A model generated the notes under the pieces. That model was not told where the DNA came from. It saw only the letters and a program-made list of their open reading frames with translations, and made no database searches. From Rhizoctonia solani (lineage: Eukaryota > Basidiomycota > Agaricomycetes > Cantharellales > Ceratobasidiaceae), in NCBI RefSeq assembly GCF_016906535.1, contig NC_057376.1:992001-1056000 (forward strand): 64,000 nucleotides of DNA, in the 5' to 3' direction. Numbering within the stretch: the stretch's first letter is position 1; each line of letters begins with the position of its first letter. The position numbers and the translations under genes are program-made. Shown in pieces: positions 39,872-51,144 of the stretch.

Positions 39872-41057
39872 TTAATTCACTATATTCTTTTCTGTTCGTT
39901 CATTCGGCGCATCTCTCCATCGGACATAAGGTACACAACCCCAGTAATGAGCAACCTCATATGAAAGCGGGTCAGACACCGCGAGTCGGAGATCTACATA
40001 CCATGTAAATTAAGCAAAATGCCCCTACAGTTAGTAAGTTGCTAACTCACAAGTAAGCCCAACTATCAGCCAGTTTGCTCCAAGTCCAGTAAGCAAATGC
40101 CACCATGCGTGGCCTTGGGTTAATAATCCCACCAAACCGACATCACTCCCAGAAGCCCATTCTCGTATGCTTCCCAAACTGTCACAAAATAAGTTATCGG
40201 CTATCCATATCGCGAATCCTGTGTTAAATATAAGAAGCCCAGAGCCGAGGGTACGGAAGGCCACTTTGCCTGCCGTCTCGGCTGCAGGTTTTTCGACCAA
40301 AGAGATCGATTTCGAGGGGCGGGAAGGAAGGGGTATCTTGAGGTTTGGGTGGGTCAATAGTCCAAAGACCACAAACGCATTTATGCACATCAAACCAGCG
40401 AAAGTGAATTGATGCAACAGAGGAATGGGGTATAATAAACTGGCGCAAATTAATATAGGCTGGATTTCGAGATTAGGGGTACTTACTATATGGCACATGT
40501 ACATAGCGCGAATAACGGCGTCCCAATCTGCCATCTCCGACGAAGCCAGAAATCAGGATCTTCATCGGCGCCATGATATGACGTATTTCTGAGTGTCCCC
40601 AACGCTTGTGGTTTTAGCGGTACGCGAATGGAGTACAGGGCTGCACAAGTTACTAAGAGCATGGGCATCTCGTCAAACATAACTTGTGCCCTCCATTTCA
40701 ATGTCGCATGGAACACAAAAGAGCCGGTCCCAACCAACGCAAGCAACGCGTGCATTAACATGAAACGACCGGAGTGAGGGAGAGGCCGTAGCTCTCCATT
40801 GGGCTTCAGAACCGTGGCGGCTCCTACAATAGCTAGGACTACAAACGGAATGTTGGATAGGGTATTATAGGTTTCCGCAATAAATTGTGTGTGGACGTAG
40901 TTATTCTTTGATAGCGGAGGCATGTGTCAATCTCAGTCGATCAAGTCCGTATGCGAACGTCTCAACTCACCTCACACCAATCAATGGTGGATGTATGATT
41001 TCCCCAAAAACCAGAGGTCAACTGGCCATCGCGGTGAACAGGGGCGGGTTGTATCAT
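39872..41057 (-). CDS. Alkaline ceramidase (ACER/Ypc1-Ydc1 family)
   Basis: A seven-helix CREST-family hydrolase of the ER/Golgi that splits ceramide into sphingoid base and fatty acid. The first exon (ATG at 41,057) encodes GFWGNHTSTIDWCE, joined across an intron to NNYVHTQFIAETYNTLSNIP; this is the family N-terminus. The zinc/catalytic motifs are present: GSFVFHATLKWRAQVMFDE and the two histidines of QGHAWWHLLTGLGANW. A short intron (about 39,989-40,045) restores VGLTYLRLAVSDPLSYE and HYWGCVPYVRW; the stop TAA is at 39,872-39,874. An internal ATG at 40,923 would miss the Asp-Trp-Cys-Glu start motif, so the upstream exon is preferred. All exons fit and no frameshift was found. Confidence 0.9.
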
Positions 41058-42113
41058 GGTTGCACTCAATCAGTTGGGTCAGAGATTGAGAGGGGTGAAA
41101 GCAAGCAGAAAAGGAGAGTATCGTCGCTTTTATATTCACAGAGAAGCTGGACCTCGCCAATCATACGGATGGAGCGAGCTCCGCAATATAGCCGAGCGGG
41201 TAAGTGGTTGTTTCGAATTCTAGTATGGCCCCGATTGGGAAATAATGAAGAACGTGGATAATTCTTCATAACCATAGTGCATAATTATAACTTGAACTTA
41301 GCCTAGAGTATGGCGTAAGTCGATTCCGTGCAAGCGCGAGTGGGGCGGTCTCGTAATCGAAGGCACGTGATGTGGAGTATCTCCTGATTGGTGCCAAGCC
41401 GATATCCTCCGCCAAGGGCCCAGAGCCTGCTCCGGATACGAGGTTAGTCAGGTGAAGGCAGACTTCGTACTGTGGAGAGATAGAGAGCCGGTTTAGGTAC
41501 AAGCTTCCTTCGAACAGAGGTGTGAAAGCAGATGAAGACTCTAGATCAAGATAGCCAGTTTATACAAGTGCATGAATTGCGTCAATGGATCTCGCCTATC
41601 GTCAATCTGATAGCATACACGTTGTAGCTATTCATTCTTATCATACACATATGTTCCCTCAAGTCACGGGTTGCCCAGTGAGATGCGACAAGTCCGATAA
41701 ATGTAATCGCACAATCACAGGCTATTGACTGGGCAAATGGTCTAGCTTGGCGATAAAGGCTGTCATTGCGTAAGAGATCGCCAAAATTGGCTGACGTTGG
41801 GGGCGTTCTTGACAAGACAAGACCAATGTAACTAGCCCGTTTGTCGCTCACACGACCACTATAACCAACACCTCCTTGAGGATCCGCCCGTTGCAGAAAC
41901 CTGACAACATGGTGTGCGGACCACATGACCCCGCGGCGGGCAACACGTTACGCAGGCTCCGAAGTCACGTGGTTGCCGATCGGATGCAAAAAGGAGCTAT
42001 ATGTGGGCCGGCGGATTGGCTGGGGCGATTTTCGCTCACTCCTCTTCGAGTCGAAGTTTATCCCTGCTCGATTTTAGCTGCCGCTGTCGATCAATAGACC
42101 ATTGTAGTACATA
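41058..42113. promoter_or_regulatory. Divergent intergenic region, ceramidase and ornithine aminotransferase
   Basis: About 1.05 kb between two divergently transcribed genes. No coding frame is convincing (the longest, 41,582-41,926 minus, has no motif). Near the OAT start, TCACGTGG (41,965-41,972) and a CT-rich leader suggest promoter elements. The functional role is inferred. Confidence 0.45.
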
Positions 42114-44116
42114 ATGGCACCTACCGCTACCGCTTCCCAGCCTTCTGTGGCACATGCACCAGTCACTAAGCACTCGGTCACGAATCGCAAAAAGGACGAT
42201 GTCGAATATGGCTCGGAGCGTTTGATCTATATGGAACACGAATACAGTGCTCACAAGTAAGTGATCTAACTTCCCCGCACCCGCTTATTTGGGCCGTGGT
42301 GCGCGATTTGCGCCTGCCAGTAGCTGAGATTTCGCAACTTGAACTTTGTAGCTACCATCCATTGCCTGTCGTTTTGACCGCGCACTTGGTGCAAAGTAAG
42401 CCTTTCATTTCACCCTATCAGGGCAGCAAACTAACAACCAATTGTCTGCTTTCATAGGGTTTGGGATCCTGAGGGTAATGAATACATTGATATGCTATCT
42501 GCCTACTCGTGAGTAGCTTCATTGCCCCGTGTGAACATTTTTGACATGTCATCATTGAAGTGCTGTGAACCAAGTACGTCAGTTCATCGATAAGTGACAT
42601 CGCAATCGAACTGATATTTTCCCGATAGGGCCATTGTCATCCCCGACTTGTTGCCGCGCTCACAGAACAGGCACAGAAGCTCACGCTTTCATCTCGTGCG
42701 TTTTATAACTCTCAATTCGGACGGTTTGCCGAACATATCACCAAGTTATTCGGGTATGATATGGTTTTACCGATGAACACCGGAGCTGAAGCGGTCGAAA
42801 CTGGAATCAAGGTAAATAACTTGTACCAACTGCACAACTATTGTTAAACCCCCGTCAGTTGGCTCGTAAATGGGCATACTTGAAGAAGGGTGTCCCTGAA
42901 GGCAAAGCTATCGTTCTTGCTGCCAAAGACAACTTCCATGGGCGTACGATGGGCGTGATTAGGTATTTGTGAACTTGTTTCCGTTTGGCAGGGTGCTAAC
43001 TTGCGAATAAGCATGTCTACGGACCCTGATTCGCGGCGCGAATTTGGACCATTCTTGCAGAATGTTGGTCCGAGCATCGAGATCAACGGCCAAACGCACA
43101 TTATCAGATACAATAATGTTGACGACGTTAAGCGTGCATTGGAGGCTCATGGAAAAGACATCGCTGCATTCCTCGTCGAGCCGATTCAGGGCGAGGCCGG
43201 GTGAGCTATATGCGTATTGTAAACGTGGTCCAATCTAATATTTTATTGTAGAATTGTAGTACCTGATGAGGGCTACCTATCCCAAGTTCATGCGCTCTGC
43301 AAGAAACACAATGTGCTCTTGATCTGCGATGAGATTCAAACGGTAAGTCGGTCTCATTCATTCGCCGGATTTGGCTCATACATGGTGATAGGGCCTGTGC
43401 CGAACCGGGAAGATGCTCGCGTGCGATCACGATAATGTTCGTCCTGATATTGTTCTCCTTGGAAAGGCTCTCTCCGGTGGAATGTATCCCGTCAGTGCCG
43501 TACTTGCCGACAAGGATATCATGCTTTGCATCAAGCCTGGCGAGCATGGTAGCACCTATGGAGGGTAAATTTCCTTACTTTATTCATTAATCGTTATTCT
43601 AACAATGAAGTAGGAACCCTCTGGGCGCCGCCGTTGCAGTCGCAGCTCTCCAGGTTCTAGTCGACGAGGATCTTGCTGATCGCGCAGACAAGCTTGGTCA
43701 CATCTTCCGTCAATCTATCAACGACCTCAATTCACCATTGGTTAAACTTGTACGCGGAAGGGGTCTCTTGAACGCTGTCGTGATTGATGAGGCCAAGAGC
43801 ACTCGAGGCCGAACCGCGTGGGATTTGTGTTTGTTGTTGAAGAGCCGTGGTGTGTTGGCCAAGCCGACACATGTCAACGTGTGAGTTATTCAATTCATCC
43901 GAGCAAGCAGTGTTATTTATAGAGCTGTAGTATTCGCTTTGCGCCCCCGCTTGTTATATCCGAAGCTGAGCTCCGCAAGAGTATTAGTATCATTGCTCAG
44001 TCTTTGCGCGACCTCGATACGGTGAGTTATAAATAATACGCGGTCCCGCTCTAGATTAGTTGTTCATCATTTTGTTGTAGGTCGACTTCATTCCCGGAGC
44101 GGATGAAGCTCATTGA
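42114..44116 (+). CDS. Ornithine aminotransferase
   Basis: A PLP-dependent class III aminotransferase converting ornithine and 2-oxoglutarate to glutamate-5-semialdehyde and glutamate, linking arginine catabolism to proline. The N-terminus reads [20 protein letters not shown]. Conserved stretches: [88 protein letters not shown] and the PLP lysine in [20 protein letters not shown]. The end is [17 protein letters not shown], then [13 protein letters not shown] and TGA at 44,114-44,116. About nine introns of 45-70 nt, all in frame. No organelle signal is seen, so a cytosolic enzyme (Car2-like) is likely. Confidence 0.94.
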
Positions 44117-44720
44117 CTCAAGATTGGTTACCAACCAAGAAAGAACGCCTGCGTCGTCATCCGACCTCCGTTCTCGCTGCGTTGATATTAGGTTTGATAC
44201 GAAGGGATGGGAACTGCTGTTTGGATCTCTGAAGCATTACCACGCTGGTCATAATTTATCCACGGACTCTGCAAGACCAAGGCGTTCTTTGTAGCATAGT
44301 AGTACACATACATATATTTTTGATGCACGGATTTGTGCAAACTAGGCTGAGAGGAGGGATACGAAGCGTGATTGATTGACATTTATTTGACGCGATATAT
44401 GCAGATCAGGAAGCGGATTGTTCTCGATGTGTCCCACGTGACGACAGCTAGTCCAAATACCTGTTGCCAGAATGCTTTGAGAACCTGACGATCACGTTCA
44501 CAGTCTGTCGTCAACGGTCAATTGCTTACGGCCTCGTTTAGTAGACTGCCTTTACAACCCTCGTCGAGTTGGTGGGTCAAATGCGCACGTCATAACTCAT
44601 TAAAGTAACAAAAGTGAGTGCTTTGGCTTGACCCCTTTATTTGTTGCAAAACCTTATTGTAGTCAAATCCCACTAGTCGCTATTGTGTACGCCGAGAGAC
44701 CGTCCGGGCTCGGTATCGAG
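44117..44720. other. Intergenic region upstream of RING gene
   Basis: About 600 bases with no recognised gene. It contains TCCCACGTGACGA near 44,430 and an AT-rich patch at 44,306-44,330. The end of a possible 5' UTR intron (TTATTGTAG, 44,652-44,660) lies before the start codon. Confidence 0.45.
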
Positions 44721-46414
44721 ATGGTGAACAACCACGAAGACCCCCCTTGGCTGCGATCCGCACCTATTCTTGTCGTGTCGAGAGACACAGACGAGATGAA
44801 CAATCCGAAGATATCTATATCACCCGCTCCCACTATCCTCAAACCCAACGCTTCACCTACATCGCTCCCAGCTACGGCCCGCAGTTCTGACATGGCACCA
44901 CAAGCTGGCTTGTTACCCTCGCCTAGTGTTTCAGCTCCCGGCTCGTCGTCACCAAGTGTAACCGAGGAAGAAGAATATGTAGGATGGAGACCGCAACAAA
45001 TAACTATCCAGCAAGTCACACAGACACCTCCTCTTTCCCCTCTCGATCTGGCCATGTATCCCGGGATTCAAGCTCCGCATGCAGCCAATCCCGTGGAGGC
45101 ACGAAAAGCGGTTACCGGCCTCAAGCCTCTGCGTATACTCAGTACCCGACAACCAGGGGGCCCTGCGAGTGCTGGCCCTAGCAGACGCCCGAGTTTCGAA
45201 GTTATGGACTCCAATTATAATTCTTTTTCTAGATCTGGTATTATGGGTTTCTTTTCGGCAGCAAAAAGAGCTAGCGTGGCAGCTATTTCGGTGAGTGCCA
45301 TGCTTTGTCTTGCATTTATGAGATTTTCGGTCCGATGACGTTGATATTTCAAGGGACCACCATCCGCGTCCTCTCGAGCAAGTACGCAGTCAATATCTGT
45401 AGCACATACACCGATACCCGTGTCGCCTCTTCCTCCTCCCCGTACCCCACCCCTAGTTCCTAAACCGTCACTGGCTCCCGAGCTTCTTGATCAGATGGAG
45501 CCGGAATTGAGGGCTCATCTTGAAGCACTCGCGGCACAAGCACGGGTCGACCCTCGTCTATCTTCCTCTTCACGCCCCGTTTCTGCACCACATCTACCCC
45601 AAACCGTTCCTTCAAATTCCGCCGAAGAGGAAGAAACGATCTTAGAAATTCGAGATCTAAATACTGGGGAAATCATTAGAATTCGGGATTTAGATGCCGT
45701 TCCATTGGACAACGGGGCGAACCGTGAGTCTCAATCTACGAGCCAGAGTTCACCAAACATCTCAGACTTCATGGTTATTCGTGATTTGGACGCGCAGCCT
45801 CGTACACCACTTCCCACACGATCTCAACAAAGGAACAGGATGCCGGAGCCAAGACTACTCACTCCACCGCACTCCTTGACCCTCAACGAGTCCCACTCCC
45901 CTACTCTCCTAGCCATCCCTGATGTTCACCAACCACGACAAGGATCACCAGTCACGCCTTTAACCGAAGCCGTATACGTAAATCGAAGCCTCGAATTGTC
46001 TCTTTCTAGTCTCGAAGATGCTCTCTCTGTTGCCCGAAAACTTCAGTATTCGACAACACCCTCTTCCACATTTACGTCTGCCCTCATACCCCAATTTGAG
46101 GAACCTTTACGAGCCCAAAAGGTATACACTCCCAAAACAGCACGTACGATGAGTTCTTCGACGTCGAGCATGTTTAGCTCGCGCATGAATAGTACACCTT
46201 TGACCACACCCCCAGTTTCACCCCCATCTCTACCTCAAAGGTCAAAGGGGGTATCCTTACCATGTACGGTTTGCTCACGGCCGATGCAAAATATGACGAG
46301 TACGCGTTGCGGACACGTCTTTTGTCGGGGTGTGTCGAGGGCCGAATTCGATGCCCAGCTTGCCGGGCTTCGATGGAGGACAGTGACTTGAGAGCGATTT
46401 ATTTGTATGTTTGA
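44721..46414 (+). CDS. C-terminal RING-finger protein with IRDL repeats (frameshifted)
   Basis: A Ser/Pro-rich, mostly disordered protein with a C-terminal RING, so a candidate E3 ubiquitin ligase. Exon one (ATG 44,721) encodes EDPPWLRSAP and many SP/TP sites and ends in an amphipathic MGFFSAAKRASVAAIS; one intron (about 45,291-45,355) follows. Exon two has three short copies of a repeat, LEIRDLNTGE, IRIRDLDAVP and MVIRDLDAQP. The RING begins PCTVCSRPMQNMTSTRCGHV; then FCRG runs off frame. In the -1 frame the expected remainder GCVEGRIRCPACRASMEDSD continues to a TGA at 46,412-46,414. A base seems missing from the G run at 46,327-46,330. Without it the literal frame stops at 46,391 and the RING is broken. 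Confidence 0.75.
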
Positions 46415-46823
46415 GGCATTCGTTAGCTATTTCGTACTTTGTATCGCGTGTATTGTCGTGCTTTCATATCAGGATTTAATCATGTTTATGTTGTTTTTTG
46501 TTGTATTTTTGTTCATATTCGGTATGTGACGATTTGTTGTACCTGGAGCTGGTCTATTGTATCGAGTAATCGACTTGTACGACGCGTTATGCAATGTTAC
46601 ATGTGAAGACAGTTCGTTCAGAGGGCTGCTTCAATGTTTTACCTACTTCTGTATTGTGGCTAATGCGAGAGTGACGTTACGGTAAAAGCTATGACTTCAT
46701 TGATACGAGTGGGATGGACATGTTAATTATATGCAGGATGGCCGTTAACGTTGGAACAATAGGAAAACCCCAAGAGCCTAGAAGATCTAGAGCCACAGGT
46801 GCTTCGCTCCCGTTTTGAAAGAA
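46415..46823. other. Convergent intergenic region
   Basis: About 410 bases, T-rich near 46,480-46,520, between two convergent stop codons. It contains no recognised gene. Confidence 0.55.
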
Positions 46824-48157
46824 CTATTTTGCGCCATACCATTGCACAAATGGTCCCTTCCCACTGAGCGAGTCCAAAACGTGCCGCGCGACAACTTTGT
46901 GAGCTTGCTCAGATGGATGCAGTTCGTTCCACCTAAATGCGTATCCGTTATTTCGCCGCCACGAGATCCAAAGCTAATCCTCCAAAACTCACCACAGATA
47001 AGAGTCCCGAACAGCTGGAGGCTCAGTTTCACAGACTAGTGTATTATTCCCATAAGGATATTTGCAAGCTTGTATCACCCCAGCAACGTTGTAAGTCGGT
47101 CCGACAAGATAGTCTTGGGGATTGTAGTACATGTCCTTGAATAACCGGTGAGAGTCGAATATACCTATATATGCGTAGCAAGAAAATTAATAATTCGTCG
47201 GAGACATCAGAATATCGATGAAAAGGTTACATACCAAACCGCGCGCCAGGGAATCGGCCGGGTGCGATATATTTGGTGCGCAATGCCTGAAGTTCGTTAC
47301 CCGCGCGAACCAACTCGGCGATAAAGATACTCCATTCGGTTTGGTTATGCGGCCAATTCCAGTATTTGGTGTCGTATCCATCCGGGGCATACATGGGAAG
47401 CAGCCACATCGGAGTCATCTAATTATAAAAACACGCGCGCAGACCCTTTTAGGTTCGGCACGAGGAGAGTTATATGACGGGAACCTTACGTTTTGAATCA
47501 AAAAGTTCCTTGCTCCCTTGTTGTATAACTCTTCGACCCAGTCAAACACGCATTCGGTAGTATTGACAATCGAAACATCCGGGAGTGGATCGGTGAGCAG
47601 TGTGCCAACGCCTACACAGGTAAACAGGTCAGTTATATTAAATTACAAAGACAAAATGAAATAAAATAGAACTATATATAGGACTCACCAACATCATTGG
47701 TACCAATCCAGATCGAGTACATGGTATCCTTGCTCGCCAGAGGAACATAAGTTCCATTCTTACCAATAATGTATGTCGTGTTCTCCCGAGGTTTGCCTGG
47801 GGTAGCCTTGACTGTCACATTCGCAAAATACTCCGGGACCTGAGCCTCGAGGACCGGTTTGAAAATGCGTGGTGTAAGTTTTCCCGAGCACGTTGCTCCA
47901 GAGTGTGCGAAATCGTAAACGTTGACGGTCCCGTTGGACATGAATGCGACATGGTCAGGCCATCGATACCCAGCTATACAGATACCAAGCGGCCAATTAA
48001 GATTTTTGATAAACAGGGGTTATGTATTGAATTCGATGTGCGTACCATCACCGTTCATCGTATTGTCAGTATATGAGTCTCCAAACGTCACCAGATTTTT
48101 GAGCTGAAACGCGGAGCATGAGCCGACGAAGGCAAGTGCAATGAATGGGAGGAACAT
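46824..48157 (-). CDS. Secreted GDSL/SGNH esterase, carbohydrate esterase family 16-like
   Basis: A secreted SGNH hydrolase, probably releasing acetyl groups from plant-cell-wall oligosaccharides. A signal peptide (MFLPFIALAFVGSCSAFQ) is followed by block I LKNLVTFGDSYTDN with the nucleophile serine. Next come GYRWPDHVAFM, NVYDFAHSGATCSGK, block III MYSIWIGTNDVG, CVFDWVEELYNKGARNFLIQ, MTPMWLLPMYAPDGY and the block V region WNELHPSEQAHKVVA. In most CE16 enzymes block V is D-E-L-H; here the aspartate position reads Asn (codon AAC at about 46,926-46,928). About six introns; stop TAG at 46,824-46,826. Several Asn-X-Ser/Thr sites are visible, as for secreted fungal enzymes. The family call is strong; activity is uncertain because of the Asn. 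Confidence 0.85.
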
Positions 48158-48530
48158 TGCGTCCGATCAGCCGGAGTATAGATGGAGAGCCGACCACTGA
48201 GCGATTCAACAGCAAAATCTCGGGGCATATTTATACCACAGACTCTTCTCATCTAGCCTCTGTGCGCTCTCGGGCCATGACCGGAAGGGGAAACGTCTCC
48301 GAAAGACTAGACAGGAATTATCGGACAGCTGGGCGGAAGAACCACGAGAAGTATGCACCCAATGCAAATCGTTCAGCATCTCTCGAGACTTCGTGGATCA
48401 CGAGGTTTATTTTGGGTCGCACAACTATAAATTATCAGGTACAAGACTTCCAGCTTGTGAGTAGCGAAGAGAATGGGAATCCAAGAAAGCTGGTAATATA
48501 CGGGAACCGGAATAATATGGGAATCGAGCT
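48158..48530. other. Upstream region of the CE16 esterase
   Basis: About 370 bases between the esterase start and the stop of the next minus-strand gene. It presumably contains the esterase promoter. No distinct motif is seen. Confidence 0.45.
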
Positions 48531-49919
48531 TCAGAAGACGGGGTAGATAGGGTGAGTACTCCACCGACTGATAGCACGATTGCATACAGGGCAGGCTTCA
48601 CGTAGACTGAGAGCCGACTTGATACAGGATGCGCAGAATATATGCCCACATAATGTACTGGTAATTTCCTGAGCAGGGTCCAGGCAGATCGGACACATGA
48701 TTCTTGGAGTAGGTGGGTGCGTCGAGTTGGATGAACTCTTGGGTGATGCAAGGGGTGAGGGGCCGAGTTAAGACCATTCGAAGCTCGGAGACTCACCTCT
48801 GCACGATACACCTCAGGGCGATGCGTCGCACCAGACCTGTGACAATACGACGTTCCTGCGGTCAGTACACTTTTCGGGTATGGATATGACATACTCATCC
48901 CCTCCTGAACATAAGCATTCATCCCCGGAAGGGGTATATTTGGATGAGGGGGAATAAATGCATATGCTCCAGGAGCGTATGGCAGACTTGGAGGCTGAGC
49001 ACCTCCGGCAACGGAATCAGGGGAGCGGAAATGTTGAGTGTGGTCAGGAGCCAACGCGGGAGTTGAATCCAGGTGATTATGCGAATCCTGGTGCTCTGTA
49101 TCTATGGGCATATTACCAGCTTCATCATTTTCAGAGGCAAGTTCGTCGGAAAAGTCCGAAGACTGGCGAATTGAATGGGTATATTCAGTTCGTCAACATT
49201 CAAAAGTGCTTGTGAGATGGCTCACATCATGTGATAGCATTTGATCGTCCTCCGGAGTGTACTCCCTGCCAGGCTCATTGATCGGCGAATCCGATAGGGT
49301 GCTCGAGCCGCCCAAGAGTGAGCTGGATGTTTGCGGTGATGAACCAGCATCTCCCGAGCCCAAATCTCCATAATCATAGCCTAAATCCGACGATGGCTAA
49401 GAGCAAGTTGGGAGTCTGAAAAGCGGAGGGGTGCAACACCGTGAAACTCACCCTCGGGCTTCTTGGGTACAAGCTATAGGATCCTGTGGCATTATGGGCG
49501 TGGGGTGGGTAACCTGGCATACCCTGGCAATCCTTGTGTCAGCATTTTTATATCCGAAAAGGGTAAGCAAGTATCAAATAGGGGGGATGGAGACTTACCA
49601 AGGACATGTGTGCTGTGTATCCGGTATTTCGATCATGGACCTGTGCATCTCCTAGGTGCGCTGTCAGGGCCGCTACCGTGTGGAAATTGCGACTACATTG
49701 AAAGCAAAATGCCTGGTCATCGTCGGGTGCACTAGGCTCGGGCTATATATTGGTTAGTAAGAAATGCCGGTATGTGGAGTTCAGATATAGTACCTCATTT
49801 GACGACGGACCCGCACTGGTCGCGATGCCGGAGTCAACAGCCTGGGACCGGGCGTGATAGGAGAACAAATGCCTTGTGATATCGGTGCATTCTGTTTCGC
49901 AGATGCTACAATAGGACAT
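48531..49919 (-). CDS. C2H2-like and RING zinc-finger protein
   Basis: A probable E3 ubiquitin ligase or DNA/protein-binding regulator. The start at 49,919 gives MSYCSICETECTDITRHLFS, a Cys2-His2-like finger; exon two has AFCFQCSRNFHTVAALTAHL, a second. A Ser/Asp/Pro-rich middle follows (SSLLGGSSTLSDSP; LPYAPGAYAFIPPHPN). The C-terminus is a complete C3HC4 RING: MCPICLDPAQEITSTLCGHI and FCASCIKSALSLREACPVCN. The stop TGA is at 48,531-48,533, after STHPIYPVF. About five introns. The RING junction is ordinary and in frame, unlike the damaged RING of the gene at 44,721. A longer start at 49,976 would add a less typical N-terminus. Confidence 0.78.
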
Positions 49920-50166
49920 AATATTATTCGTGAAATTCGTAACAAAAGGTCTTGACGAGAATGTGCCAGCGACCAAGGTTGAGGCTAAGCGGCCGTGGGG
50001 CTGAACCCCCCGGGCCCGTGATACATCCCTCGGTTGCCAATTGCGCTGCTATCATTATTGATTGGTCATGACCCGAACCCGGTTTCAGGCAATTCATCCA
50101 AACCACTATTGTTCGTGTTCGCATGATCTATCTCTTCCCCGTATAAATGGAGATGGAAGTGGATAG

Positions 50167-50896
50167 ATGGCCATCAATCCTCATTTTACTACCATGGCCG
50201 TCCCAGCTGGCGTTGATATAGCGCACGCTCAGCTCGCTACTCGAGGCGGCGATGACAACTGGTACACATATGAAGGAGAGATCATGTTTGAGAATGTAAT
50301 AGTCGTCGATGAGGCTACCAACAAGGTATGCCACTGCATTTGACTACTCAAACTCGAATTAACCCTCGCAGATCTTACTTGGATACAAGAAGGAGGGATT
50401 TGGAGCTGGTAATTATAATCCATTCGCCGGGCCTATTGCCGAGGGCGAAGATGGATCGGATGCGGCTCGTCGGGACTTGTTGGTGAGACAGCTATTCATT
50501 CCGCCATATAACCCTTACTGACACATTCAAAACAAGGAACAAACGGATTAGAGGCAGAAGAGATTGTATTCCACGGCACTATTCGTGTAAAACTCCCGAA
50601 TATGGATCAATCTCTCAATTGTTCGATGTACAAAGTAACCAAGTGGAAAGGCGACCTAAAAGAGTAAGTGTTTCATTGTACCATTGTAACCATCTGACCC
50701 AGATTCAGACTGCTACAATGAAACCCGAGTGGTTCTCTCCCGAAGCTGTGCCGTACTCAAGATGTTTGACGATGACATCCACTGGATCCCCTTATTCCTC
50801 GGTCCAAAGAAGTTTGTCGGGCGCGCAGATTTCGATAAACCAGAGGAGGGGAAGCATGTTGGGAAATTACTACGCTGGTGGTTTGGCACATATTAA
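50167..50896 (+). CDS. MTH1-like Nudix hydrolase (frameshifted; degenerate Nudix box)
   Basis: Resembles the MTH1/NUDT1 8-oxo-dGTPase group, which cleans oxidised purine nucleotides. ILLGYKKEGFGAGNYNPFAG matches the GMKKRGFGAGRWNGFGG segment of MTH1. The Nudix box is G-x5-E-x7 followed by RRDLLEQTGL, so the REUXEE core reads R-D-L-L-E-Q, with a Glu-to-Asp and a Glu-to-Gln change in metal-binding positions. The C-terminus MFDDDIHWIPLFLGPKKFVG matches MTH1. The frame breaks near 50,545 (between EQT and GLEAEE) and near 50,758 (between VPYS and KMFDDD), each as if one base were missing. The intron junction near 50,665-50,710 also fits only with another missing base. The start ATG at 50,167 (in frame with 50,194) is chosen. 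Either a pseudogene or poor consensus. Confidence 0.7.
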
Positions 50897-51144
50897 CGGC
50901 ATCTTTTGTAACTGAAGCAATTTATGGTTGATATTCATTGATGGGACCTCGTAGGCGCTTGCCAGCCACGCATATGGCTATTTCGGGGACAGCAAGGAAC
51001 GAATGCCCGAAAGAGGCTGTTCGAATTGAGATCTGGGCGAGTGTCAAGGGTGGCAGTGCCGTATATGGAACCTGTGCCTCAGTGGCAGAGACCAGGCTAA
51101 AAGGCGTGCGACACAACCCTCTCGACCCATTCTCTCCCTTTGCC

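Noticed and set aside
40487..40923. MPPLSKNNYVHTQ as the ceramidase start
   Set aside because: The upstream exon at 41,057 supplies the conserved GFWGxxTSTIDWCE start and splices exactly before NNYVHTQ; the MPPLSK part is intronic.
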